Shown here: one piece after another, positions 6,824-14,319 of the stretch
Numbering within the stretch: position 1 is the first letter of the stretch
Layout of the letters: every line of letters starts with the position of its first letter
Source: Saprospiraceae bacterium
GTDB taxonomy: Bacteria; Bacteroidota; Bacteroidia; Chitinophagales; Saprospiraceae
Length of the DNA stretch: 51,041 bases
Assembly: GCA_025056735.1 (NCBI GenBank)
Contig: JANWVR010000009.1
Coordinates: 1-51,041 of the forward strand
Direction: 5' to 3'
Translations under genes and position numbers: made by a program
The notes under the pieces: model-generated
What the model saw: only the letters and a program-made list of their open reading frames with translations
The model's database searches: none
What the model was told of the DNA's origin: nothing

Positions 6824-8050
6824 TTAACGCCGGAAGGGATCCGAGAAACGCACATCGCCGCCGGGGCGGAAGTCTGTGAGCATTTTCAGAAAGCTGACCA
6901 GGTCTTCCTTGTCCTGATCCGAGAAGTTGAACCGCTTGGGCGAGCCGTCGGCATTGCGCAGCAGCGGGTGCAGGTTGGGGTGCGGTTGAATGCCCGTGCT
7001 GTAGAAGTCAATGACCTCTCGCAGCGTCTTGAACCGCCCGTCGTGCATGAACGGAGGCGTGAGCATCACGTTGCGCAGCGAGGCGGCTTTGAAGACGCCG
7101 TTGTCCTGCGCCTTACCTGTCCGCAGACCCTTGCCCTGATCCTTGTATTCTGTGCTCAGGCCGTTGCAGGCCTCGAAGACGGTTTGGAAGGGCCTGATGG
7201 GCGAGTGGCAGGAAGAGCAGTGGTTGGTGAACAGCCGCATGCCTCGAAATTCAGAAAGCGTGAAACCCGCTGGTGGCACAACCCGGGTAGTGGGAATGAC
7301 AATGGGCCCGTAGTAAAACACGCGAATAGAGTCCACCGTTACGGTAAATTGCGGATTGCCAGCATGGCGCTCCATGGCGGCGTCAAAGGGCGATCCGGCA
7401 GCGCTGATGGCGCCTACGAACTCCCCGAGCGCCTGCAGGGCTTCTGCCTCGGTAGGCGTGCTGTGTCCGAATGCCTTCTTCCACAAGTACGCATAGTAGT
7501 CTTTGGCGCGGATGCGTTCCATCCATTCCGACAGCGTCATGCCCATCTCGTGCGGGTTGGTGATGGCAAAACGCGATACCTCTGCAATAGACGTCGTCCG
7601 GCTATCCCACAACAAGGGCGGAGCGCCGTTCGCATCTAACGCGCGGTAATGCGCTGCGAAATTGGCCGTATTGGCTAAGGGCATGGACTGCCGCTCTAAG
7701 CGCTGATTGCCCACGCCCATGCTAAAGCCCATCAGATCGGAAAACGCGCGCGTTGGTTCGTGGCACGAAGCGCAAGAAATGCGCCCATCCCGCGACAGGG
7801 ATTTGTCATAAAACAACACTCGCCCCAGCGCAGCCTTGGCGTTGTCAATGGCAACCGGCTGCAGCCCAGCCGTTATCAGGTAGTTCGGAAGGTTGGGCGC
7901 ATAGTTGTAGTCTAAGTGCACCAGCGTGCGCTTCACAGCCAGAAGGCCTGGATCTGTTTCATCCGGAACCACAGCTACTGTGGACTCCTCCTTCTTACAC
8001 GCCACCCACAGCAGCGCAAAACAGGCGATCAATAAGGTAACCTTTCTCAT
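6824..8050 (-). CDS. MauG/cytochrome c peroxidase-like di-haem lipoprotein, copy 2
   Basis: Starting at 8050 gives a lipoprotein signal (MRKVTLLIACFALLWVAC, Cys18) and 408 residues; the frame continues 5' without meaning. The protein aligns along its whole length with copy 1: DYNYAPNLPNYL, GRVLFYDKSLSRDG, CASCHEPTRAF, LFTNHCSSCHSPIRPF, FEACNGLSTEYKDQGKG and PPFMHDGRFKTL. Both haem sites and the Met are kept, so this is a functional-looking tandem duplicate. It is separated from copy 1 by a stem-loop and its own operator, so the two are independent transcripts, probably under one regulator. Likely a periplasmic di-haem peroxidase or MauG-type oxidase; substrate unknown. Confidence 0.88.
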   Translation of the reverse strand: MRKVTLLIACFALLWVACKKEESTVAVVPDETDPGLLAVKRTLVHLDYNYAPNLPNYLITAGLQPVAIDNAKAALGRVLFYDKSLSRDGRISCASCHEPTRAFSDLMGFSMGVGNQRLERQSMPLANTANFAAHYRALDANGAPPLLWDSRTTSIAEVSRFAITNPHEMGMTLSEWMERIRAKDYYAYLWKKAFGHSTPTEAEALQALGEFVGAISAAGSPFDAAMERHAGNPQFTVTVDSIRVFYYGPIVIPTTRVVPPAGFTLSEFRGMRLFTNHCSSCHSPIRPFQTVFEACNGLSTEYKDQGKGLRTGKAQDNGVFKAASLRNVMLTPPFMHDGRFKTLREVIDFYSTGIQPHPNLHPLLRNADGSPKRFNFSDQDKEDLVSFLKMLTDFRPGGDVRFSDPFRR

Positions 8051-8138
8051 GGCGACAACTTTTTTGGTGAAGAATGCTCGAAGACCAAAAGGTCGCGCGC
8101 AATTTAAGGTATTAGCGCAAGAAAGTACAAGCGCAAAT

Positions 8139-8187
8139 GTGTGAAAACTGCCTGTGGGCGTACGAAAGCCATCTGTGGGTGTGTGAA
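8139..8187 (-). promoter_or_regulatory. Triple direct-repeat operator with 21-bp period, copy 2
   Basis: GTGTGAA (8139), GTACGAA (8160) and GTGTGAA (8181) start exactly 21 bp apart and 89 bp upstream of the start codon at 8050, the same geometry as in front of the paralogue. Between units the sequence is only partly conserved, so the heptamers are the constrained part. Confidence 0.5.
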
Positions 8188-8216
8188 TGCTCGCCGGGCG
8201 CCTTTTCCGGGCTGGT

Positions 8217-9143
8217 CTAAAGGGCCATATCCCGAAAAGGAATGCAGGTAGGAAAGCCTTTTTCGGCAAAGTATTGCTGCGTCTGCCAGGCCGCGAGCGG
8301 GCTGGCGGCCAGCACAAAGTCGCCGCCCCAGGCGCCGAGGCTTTTGACGACGCCAGGGAAGTCTTCAAATAGGGCCTCCTGCACGGGCGTGCGGGCCAGG
8401 GCGGGGGCCAGCAATTGCTCGTGCTCGCGCAGGCGTTGAGCAAAGTCCTCCAGCGTTTGAGCAGCAGCGCATTGGCGCGCTAAGGCAGAGATGGCATTCA
8501 GCCAGTCGGCGGGCGGAGTGGCCTTGCTCTGGCGGAAGCGGCGTATTTCGGCGTGGCTGTCCTGTTTTCTTTCTAAAAAAACAAAAAACAGGTGGTCGGC
8601 AAATGGCGGGTCGAACGGCGCTGCCTCCACGTGCGGGGTTTGGTGGGCCTCCAACTGATAGAAGATAGGCCCTGTCGCAAAGGCGCAGGCGATGTCGTAG
8701 CCCGAGCCGCCCAGGGTCTCGAACAGAACGGCATACGGGTCTACTGCTGCCCAGCGAGCTAAGGCGGCCACCAGCGTGCTGCTGCTGCCTAAGCCCCAGT
8801 GGAGCGGGTAATCGGCCTCTATGCGCACGTTCCATCCCTCCAGGTCGGCTAAGAAGTCGGCCCGCTGGCGGCGGCAGGCGAGCAGGAGGTCGCGCAGGCG
8901 CTCTGCGGTTTTGGGGTCGGATGTGCTCTCGATGCTGAGGGTCGGCAGGCTAAAGGCAGCCTCGAACCAGGGCGTTCCGTGTGCGTCCACGCTCGTCCAG
9001 CGCAGGGTGGCAGGCGTGTCGGAGGGTTGGGCGTGCAGCGTCTGGCCGTAGCGAACGGGCAGGGCCAGCGCTTCGGCTCCATCGAGCACGGCGTATTCGC
9101 CGGTGAGGAGCAATTTGCCGTGGGCGCGGATGACGGTACTCAT
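8217..9143 (-). CDS. GHMP-family kinase (mevalonate/phosphomevalonate kinase-like)
   Basis: The ATG at 9143 gives MSTVIRAHGKLLLTGEYAVLDG, the classic GHMP N-terminus. The ATP-binding loop is HWGLGSSSTLVAAL (the family PxxxGLGSSAA loop). GSGYDIACAFATGPIFYQ contains the substrate-site Asp, and GAWGGDFVLAAS is the C-terminal glycine motif. At 308 residues it has family size and is cytosolic. It most resembles the GHMP kinases of the Bacteroidota mevalonate pathway, where it would phosphorylate mevalonate or phosphomevalonate; which one cannot be told. The start codon overlaps the aroA stop (ATGA), so the two are translationally coupled, an unusual pairing of shikimate and isoprenoid genes. Confidence 0.85.
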   Translation of the reverse strand: MSTVIRAHGKLLLTGEYAVLDGAEALALPVRYGQTLHAQPSDTPATLRWTSVDAHGTPWFEAAFSLPTLSIESTSDPKTAERLRDLLLACRRQRADFLADLEGWNVRIEADYPLHWGLGSSSTLVAALARWAAVDPYAVLFETLGGSGYDIACAFATGPIFYQLEAHQTPHVEAAPFDPPFADHLFFVFLERKQDSHAEIRRFRQSKATPPADWLNAISALARQCAAAQTLEDFAQRLREHEQLLAPALARTPVQEALFEDFPGVVKSLGAWGGDFVLAASPLAAWQTQQYFAEKGFPTCIPFRDMAL

Positions 9144-10432
9144 TCGGTGTGTTCTTCGATGATGAAACCTGCTTGCTGCAGGTGCTCCCAAAATTGAGGG
9201 TACGATTTGTTTACTACCTCCGGATTTTCGATTTCAATAGGCCTTAGCAAGGCCAAAGGCGCAAACGCCATAGCCATACGATGGTCGCCATAGGTAGCAA
9301 AGCGCACAGGTGCGTCCCATCTGGCAAAGCCATGCACTAAGTAAGTGTTCGGATCCTGAGGCGACGGCTCAAAAGAGGCGTTTACCTTAGCCAGCTCGCT
9401 CCGAAGCGCTGCACAGCGGTCGGTCTCTTTCAGCGGAAGCGTTTGGAGCCCACTAAAGGCCGCCTTCTGGCCGCAGGCAGCGCACAGGACGGCAAAGGTT
9501 TGGGCCAGGTCGGGGTGATCGTTGCCGTCGAAATGCAGCAAGTCCTCATCCGGCCCGTCGGACTTTGCGGCGCGCAGGCGGGCACAGGGGCGTCCGTCCG
9601 GCGTTTCAAAGGCAGTTTGCACGCCAAACGGCATCGCCCATCGAGCTGCGATGCGGTCGCCCTGCCAGCTGTCGTCGGTCAGCCCTTCCAGCAGCAGGTG
9701 CGCCGACTCGGCCAGCGCAGCGATGGAATACCAGTACGAGGCTGCCGACCAGTCGGCCTCGATGCGCAAAAGCCGCGGGCGGTAAGGAGAGGGCTCCACG
9801 AGGATCTTTTCACCCCGCCGGAACGCCGCTGCGCCAAAGTACCGCATCACTGCCTGCGTCATCTCGAGGTACGACGTTGAGACGGGCGGCCCGTTCAGTG
9901 CTATTTCCAGCCCCCGCGGCAGACAAGGGCCGATGAGCATCAGCGCCGAGATGAACTGGCTGCTCACGCGGGCATCTATCCGCACGCGGGCGCGTTCTGT
10001 CCCTCCGGAGGGCGCTGGGCCGCAGATGCGCAGCGGCGGATAGCCTTCCCGCTTCAGGTATTCTATTGAAACGCCCAGTTGCCGCAGCGCCTCCACCAAA
10101 GGCCCAATCGGACGCTCCTGCATGCGCGCCGAGCCGGTCAGCTCGTGGCAACCCTCTTGCAGCGCCAGGTAGGCCGTCAAGAAGCGAAACGTCGTGCCCC
10201 CATCGCCAGCGTCATACACCTCGGGCCGCTCGCGCAGCAGGCGCAGCAGCGTGCGCGTATCGGCAGCAGCAGACAGGTTATCTAAGCCCTCCGCTGGGTC
10301 AGGAAGGCCACATAAAGCGTTGACAATGAGCGCCCGATTGCTGAGGCTCTTTGAACTGTTCAACGCAATAGGCACTGGCCGCTCCGGCGTCCCTATCCGG
10401 CGGGTCAGATGCGAAAGGCGATAAATACGCAT
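9140..10432 (-). CDS. aroA: 3-phosphoshikimate 1-carboxyvinyltransferase (EPSP synthase)
   Basis: 430 residues from the ATG at 10432, chosen because a TACCTTTG promoter lies only 5 bp upstream, ruling out the longer frame. Family motifs run in order: LNSSKSLSNRALI, AAADTRTLLRLL, GDGGTTFRFLTAYL, GSARMQERPIGPL, SSQFISALML, LPLKETDRCAAL and YGDHRMAMAFAPLALL. It condenses shikimate-3-phosphate with phosphoenolpyruvate in aromatic amino acid synthesis, in the cytosol. It is first in a two-gene operon with the GHMP kinase (4-bp overlap). Nothing in the active-site blocks looks defective. Confidence 0.95.
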   Translation of the reverse strand: MRIYRLSHLTRRIGTPERPVPIALNSSKSLSNRALIVNALCGLPDPAEGLDNLSAAADTRTLLRLLRERPEVYDAGDGGTTFRFLTAYLALQEGCHELTGSARMQERPIGPLVEALRQLGVSIEYLKREGYPPLRICGPAPSGGTERARVRIDARVSSQFISALMLIGPCLPRGLEIALNGPPVSTSYLEMTQAVMRYFGAAAFRRGEKILVEPSPYRPRLLRIEADWSAASYWYSIAALAESAHLLLEGLTDDSWQGDRIAARWAMPFGVQTAFETPDGRPCARLRAAKSDGPDEDLLHFDGNDHPDLAQTFAVLCAACGQKAAFSGLQTLPLKETDRCAALRSELAKVNASFEPSPQDPNTYLVHGFARWDAPVRFATYGDHRMAMAFAPLALLRPIEIENPEVVNKSYPQFWEHLQQAGFIIEEHTE

Positions 10433-10436
10433 GAAA

Positions 10437-10444
10437 CAAAGGTA
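10437..10444 (-). promoter_or_regulatory. -7 element TACCTTTG for aroA
   Basis: Perfect TANNTTTG ending 4 bp before the ATG. Transcription must begin at or next to the start codon, so the mRNA is leaderless or nearly so; this fixes the start at 10432. Confidence 0.7.
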
Positions 10445-10468
10445 GCGCAAATGCCCAGCAATCCGTAC

Positions 10469-10488
10469 CCGGAAACTCCAGTTTCCGG
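10469..10488. repeat. Dispersed palindrome, copy 1
   Basis: CCGGAAACTCCAGTTTCCGG is a perfect 9-bp inverted repeat around CC. The same core recurs at 13937-13956. Here it lies between aroA and the divergent ATPase gene. Confidence 0.75.
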
Positions 10489-10577
10489 CAGCCCATACTT
10501 CCCTTTCGGATAGTTCTTTCAATACCGTTGCTCCAACGTGCGATACAATGCCGGCGAGCCAACATTCCAAATTGCCG

Positions 10578-10585
10578 TATCTTTG
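10578..10585 (+). promoter_or_regulatory. -7 element TATCTTTG for the DUF4143 ATPase
   Basis: Perfect TANNTTTG 33 bp upstream of the ATG at 10619. A short inverted repeat, GAAAGT-TAG-ACTTTC (10592-10606), lies between the promoter and the gene and could be an operator. Confidence 0.6.
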
Positions 10586-10618
10586 CAGATAGAAAGTTAG
10601 ACTTTCAATTTGCAAAAA

Positions 10619-11782
10619 ATGATAGAGCGTATACTTGGCCTAAAAATCGCTGCGGCGGCCCAAAAAATGCCCGTCGTAGCGATAACCGGCCCTCGGCAAA
10701 GCGGCAAATCCACGTTGGTAAGGCAGGTCTTCCCTGCCCATACATACGTCAATTTAGAGGCGATTTCTGCGCGTAGGTTTGCGGAAGAAGACCCTGAGGG
10801 CTTCTTGCAAGGTCTGGGCGAGCGGGTTATTTTGGATGAAATTCAGCGGGCGCCGGATTTACTTTCCTACATCCAGGTGGCTGTTGATGAGGCTAAGGTT
10901 CCGGGGCAGTTCATCTTGTCAGGCTCGCAAAACCTGCTGCTGATGGAAAGCGTCTCGCAGAGCTTAGCCGGCCGGGTGGCCATTTTCAACTTGCTGCCTT
11001 TTTCGTTGGAGGAAATCAGGAGCACCGCCTTCGCGCTGCCCGACTACGAAGACTACCTGCTGAAAGGGTTTTATCCGCGTATCTACGACCTCGACCTGAA
11101 CCCGACAGAATGGCTGCTCGATTACATCCAGACGTACGTGGAGCGAGACCTGCGTCAGTTGATCAACGTCGAGAACCTGGGCGCGTTTCGTCAGTTTCTC
11201 GAAATTTGCGCCGGCCGCATTGGGCAATTGGTCAACCTGAGCGACATGGGCAGTCTTATTGGCGTGTCGCATACGACCGTGCAGAAGTGGTTGAGCGTGT
11301 TGCAAACCAGTTTCATCGTCCACTTACTGCGGCCGTATCACCGCAACTACAACAAACGCATTGTCAAAACGCCCAAACTCTACTTCTACGACACAGGGCT
11401 GGCCTGTGCGCTGCTGAACCTGCGCAGCAAAGACGATCTGAACCGGCACTTTGCCAAAGGAGCTCTGTTCGAAAATTTCATCATCAACGAGCTATTGAAA
11501 AACCACCTCAATCGCCACCTCTACCCGGGCAGCTACTTCTGGAACGCCGCCGGCAACCACGAAATTGACTTGCTACTGGATAAAGGCGGACGACTTTACC
11601 CCATAGAAATCAAAGCAGCCCGGACGATGAGCGCTCATTTTCTGGCCAGCCTGCGCTATTTCCAGGCACTATCGGGCGCCCGACCTGAAGATAGTTTCTT
11701 AGTGTACGGCGGCGATGAGTCTCAACAGCGCAGTATCGCGCGGGTGCTGAGCTGGCGGCAATTAGAGGCTATCCCGTTGTAA
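10619..11782 (+). CDS. AAA_14/DUF4143-family ATPase
   Basis: 387 residues from the ATG at 10619 (a TTG nine bases earlier is less likely). The N-terminal AAA_14 domain has Walker A GPRQSGKST (near residue 25) and Walker B VILDEIQRAPD (near 80), followed by FILSGSQNLLLMESVSQSLAGR. The C-terminal DUF4143 part contains a winged-helix-like block (LSDMGSLIGVSHTTVQKWLSVL) and a restriction-endonuclease-like fold: LFENFIINEL, then HEIDLLLDKGGRLYPIEIKA with the D..ExK-type residues. These proteins are widespread, patchily distributed and often near mobile or toxin-antitoxin loci; no biochemical role is established. It is a single-gene unit divergent from aroA. Confidence 0.9.
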   Translation: MIERILGLKIAAAAQKMPVVAITGPRQSGKSTLVRQVFPAHTYVNLEAISARRFAEEDPEGFLQGLGERVILDEIQRAPDLLSYIQVAVDEAKVPGQFILSGSQNLLLMESVSQSLAGRVAIFNLLPFSLEEIRSTAFALPDYEDYLLKGFYPRIYDLDLNPTEWLLDYIQTYVERDLRQLINVENLGAFRQFLEICAGRIGQLVNLSDMGSLIGVSHTTVQKWLSVLQTSFIVHLLRPYHRNYNKRIVKTPKLYFYDTGLACALLNLRSKDDLNRHFAKGALFENFIINELLKNHLNRHLYPGSYFWNAAGNHEIDLLLDKGGRLYPIEIKAARTMSAHFLASLRYFQALSGARPEDSFLVYGGDESQQRSIARVLSWRQLEAIPL

Positions 11783-12013
11783 CGCGCCACCAACCCGTCC
11801 CCGAAACGCCATATCAGTACCTTCAGCCATGCAGAAAGACGCCCATTGACTGTATTTCAACTAAAGTACAGATAACCCATCGCCTGACTTGTTATTGCAG
11901 GCGCGGCGCGCGGAGGCATTTCCATACCGATAGGGACAGCATGTTTGTATCTCTCGTCAAAAATCCGCATTATTGCCGGTAAATTCAGGTGTCACCCAAA
12001 CGGCGATCCCCCT

Positions 12014-12595
12014 ATGGAAATACATCCGCAATGCCTCCAGGGCTGCTGGACGGAAGGCTGGGCTTTAGACCTGCATACGTCGTCGAGCCGCCATACCTTC
12101 ACTGCTGGCTGGCTGACGGAGCGCACGCCTGTGGGCGAAGCGCTCTACCACTACAAATACGAGCTGAACCGCGAATACCTCCCTGCGCTGGCAGATACGG
12201 CAGCTGATTTTTTGAAAAAACGCCTGCCCAACTGGCGCATAGACCTGATCCTCCCCGTGCCGCCCTCCGACACGAGCCGGCCATTTCAGCCGGTGGAAGA
12301 GCTGGCATGCAAGATTGGAGCAATCACTGGCGTGCCGGTGGCTTTGCAGGTATTGCGAAAGGTGCGACCCACGTCGCAACTCAAAGAAATTGAGGATGCC
12401 GACCGGCGGCGCGCCCTGTTGGAGGGCGCCTTTTACATGGCCCCACACGCGCTTCACGGCTTGCGGGTGTTGATTTTTGACGACCTTTACCGCTCGGGCG
12501 AAACGCTCCGCGCCGTGTGTGAGATGGTTCTTCAGCGCGGCAGGGCGGCCCAGGTGTACGTCCTGACGCTCACAAAAACGCGCTCAAAGCGATGA
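12014..12595 (+). CDS. ComF-like phosphoribosyltransferase
   Basis: 193 residues from the ATG at 12014; a TTG frame from 11945 is possible but its lead looks non-coding. The PRPP-binding signature VLIFDDLYRSGETLRAV (two acidic residues, then the loop) is near residue 155. LILPVPPSDTSRPFQPVEELA and RKVRPTSQLKEIEDADRR match ComF-type proteins. The zinc finger that opens true ComF is absent, so this is a compact variant. It overlaps the following DprA-like gene by 4 bp (ATGA), so both are made from one mRNA. ComF and DprA are both competence-associated, but DprA-like/phosphoribosyltransferase pairs also occur in conflict-type loci. The actual substrate is unknown. Confidence 0.8.
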   Translation: MEIHPQCLQGCWTEGWALDLHTSSSRHTFTAGWLTERTPVGEALYHYKYELNREYLPALADTAADFLKKRLPNWRIDLILPVPPSDTSRPFQPVEELACKIGAITGVPVALQVLRKVRPTSQLKEIEDADRRRALLEGAFYMAPHALHGLRVLIFDDLYRSGETLRAVCEMVLQRGRAAQVYVLTLTKTRSKR

Positions 12596-13578
12596 ACGAC
12601 AACGGCTTTCTGTGGTATCGGTTGGTATGCGCCCCTGGCTTTGGGGCCAAAAGCGTCCACTACCTGCTGGAGCACATGCTGCAGCAGGGGCTGACGCTGT
12701 CCGATCTCTTTGTGCAGGAAGAGGCGGAGTTGCAGCGTCGCTTTCCGGCCATTGGCCAGGGGAAGCTCTCGCGAGCGCGCTTTGCTAACCTCTTGGATGC
12801 TGGGCGCGAGGAGCAACTGTGGGCGGAGTACGAAGCGCTTGTAGATCAGGGCGTTGCCCTCATCGGCTTAGATGACCCGCGCTATCCTCCTTTAGTGCGC
12901 CAACGCTTAGGCGACGAGGCGCCGCCGCTGCTCTATGCCAAAGGGCCGCTGGGATTGCTGCAACAGCCCGGCTTAGCCATCGCCGGTGCGCGCGATGTGG
13001 CGGAGGCGGAGCTGGCCATTGCGCGCGCCGTTGCTCAGGCCGCTGCCGCCAGTGGCTTCAACGTTGTGTCGGGCTATGCCAAAGGCGTGGACACCGCCGC
13101 CCATTTGGGCGCCCTGCAGGCCGACGGCACCACTACCTGCGTGCTCAGCTTTGGGCTGAACCACCTCTCGCTCAAAGACGTCCTGCAGGAACAGCGCTGG
13201 GAGCGCAATGCCCTGTTCGTCTCCCAGTTTGCTCCCTGGGAAAAATTCAGCGGCGCCAACGCCATGACGCGCAACCGCCTCATCTGCGCGCTATCGTGGG
13301 CGCTCGTCGTGGTAAAAGCCGGCCCAGAAAAAGACGCCGAAGGCCGCATGAGCGGCACTTTCAACGCCGGCGCTTCCGCCTTAGAACTGGGCCTCCCGCT
13401 GTGGGTGCTACACCCCGACCGCCTGGCCTCGCCCGTCCCCGGAAATGCCGCCCTCATCGAACGTGGAGGCCAGCCCTTCGGCTCAACGGAGGAAGTCGCC
13501 CAGCGCTTAGCCGCGCTGGAGCCGCCCTCAAAACCGCCGCAAGCGCCCTCAGCAGGTGAGCAAATGTCGCTGTTCTGA
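12592..13578 (+). CDS. dprA: DprA/Smf-like DNA-processing protein
   Basis: 328 residues. The Rossmann-like core carries the DprA pattern in diverged form: LAIAGARDVAEAE (for GxR), VVSGYAKGVDTAAHLGAL (canonical SGLAxGID..AH), VLSFGLNHL, MTRNRLICALSWALVVVKAG (for RNRiIaglS) and SGTFNAGASALELGLPLWVL. The LiSE motif reads FVSQ. There is no C-terminal winged-helix domain; the protein ends in a proline-rich tail. An N-terminal roughly 75-residue helical region may be the SAM/HhH-like part. Classical DprA loads RecA on incoming single strands; this divergent member, coupled to a phosphoribosyltransferase, could do that or act as a SLOG-type nucleotide sensor. Confidence 0.82.
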   Translation: MNDNGFLWYRLVCAPGFGAKSVHYLLEHMLQQGLTLSDLFVQEEAELQRRFPAIGQGKLSRARFANLLDAGREEQLWAEYEALVDQGVALIGLDDPRYPPLVRQRLGDEAPPLLYAKGPLGLLQQPGLAIAGARDVAEAELAIARAVAQAAAASGFNVVSGYAKGVDTAAHLGALQADGTTTCVLSFGLNHLSLKDVLQEQRWERNALFVSQFAPWEKFSGANAMTRNRLICALSWALVVVKAGPEKDAEGRMSGTFNAGASALELGLPLWVLHPDRLASPVPGNAALIERGGQPFGSTEEVAQRLAALEPPSKPPQAPSAGEQMSLF

Positions 13579-14035
13579 GCGTGTGCCCATACAGAAAGAG
13601 CTCGCGAAGACCAGGCATTCCCCCCTAAATCGGACAGAAAACAGGAGGGTAAATGCGTTTCCGAGCAGGCACACTTCTGCCTGCGGGCAAGCGCGTCTCT
13701 CGGCGGCCCTCTGTGCTCTCGGCGGTTAAAAAATTAAACACCACAGAGGACGCAGAGAAACGCAGAGCAAATGACTTGAGGCGTCGTCTTTATGGAACGT
13801 GCCGCCTTCCGCCTGGAACTTCCATCCTGTTCATCTACCATCCTGTAACCCTTTAGTTTACCGGAGGGTCTGGCGTGCCTCCTCCCTATCTTTTCATCTA
13901 TCACGCTGAAAGGCATCACATCTGGGCGGCCTGTAACCGGAAACTCCAGTTTCCGCTATTTGGCAGGTCTCAGGCGACTTTTCCCTCTGCGGTTCTTTGC
14001 GTTTTCTGCGGTTAGGTGGGGAGGCCGACACCCAG
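13579..14035. repeat. Intergenic region with dispersed repeats (no gene)
   Basis: No coding frame is credible here. CCTCTGTG (13708-13715) and CACAGAGG (13742-13749) form an inverted repeat. It is followed by CAGAGGACGCAGAGAAACGCAGAG, a CAGAG-rich motif that recurs in altered form near 13985-14016 and is a familiar intergenic element in several phyla. The second dispersed palindrome (13937-13956) also lies here. Confidence 0.5.
13937..13956. repeat. Dispersed palindrome, copy 2
   Basis: Shares CCGGAAACTCCAGTTTCCG with the copy at 10469; the outermost base pair is lost here. Both are preceded by GTA plus one base. Confidence 0.75.
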
Positions 14036-14310
14036 CCAAACAAGTTTGGCGGTTACTGGGCCGAACAAGTTCGGCGGTTACTGGGCCGAACAAGTTCGGC
14101 GGTTACTGGGCCGAACAAGTTTGGCGGTTGCTGGGCCGAACAAGTTCGGCGGTTACTGGGCCAAACAAGTTTGGCGGTTACTGGGCCAAACAAGTTTGGC
14201 GGTTGCTGGGCCGAACAAGTTTGGCGGTTACTGGGCCGAACAAGTTTGGCGGTTACTGGGCCGAACAAGTTCGGCGGTTACTGGGCCAAACAAGTTTGGC
14301 GGGTACTGGT
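14036..14310 (+). repeat. Tandem array of eleven 25-bp units, each with a small palindrome
   Basis: Eleven head-to-tail 25-bp units fill 275 bp exactly, of the form CCGAACAAGTTCGG then CGGTTACTGGG. Each unit contains a 5-bp inverted repeat around CAAG, extendable by one G-C pair. The third and twelfth bases vary together: G/C in units 2, 3, 5 and 10, A/T in units 1, 6, 7 and 11, and G/T in units 4, 8 and 9. Pairing is therefore kept in a plus-strand RNA. Because 25 is not a multiple of three and no unit has a stop, long frames open in several registers; these are artefacts. The array ends 9 bp before the stop codon of the convergent GSCFA gene. Confidence 0.95.
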
Positions 14311-14319
14311 CGTCTTGGC

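Noticed and set aside
6797-7639. 280-codon plus-strand frame
   Set aside because: Antisense to the second MauG-like gene, whose haem motifs and lipoprotein signal are unambiguous.
10592-10606. GAAAGT-TAG-ACTTTC inverted repeat as an operator
   Set aside because: Only 6 bp per arm in AT-rich DNA; could be chance, so not listed separately.
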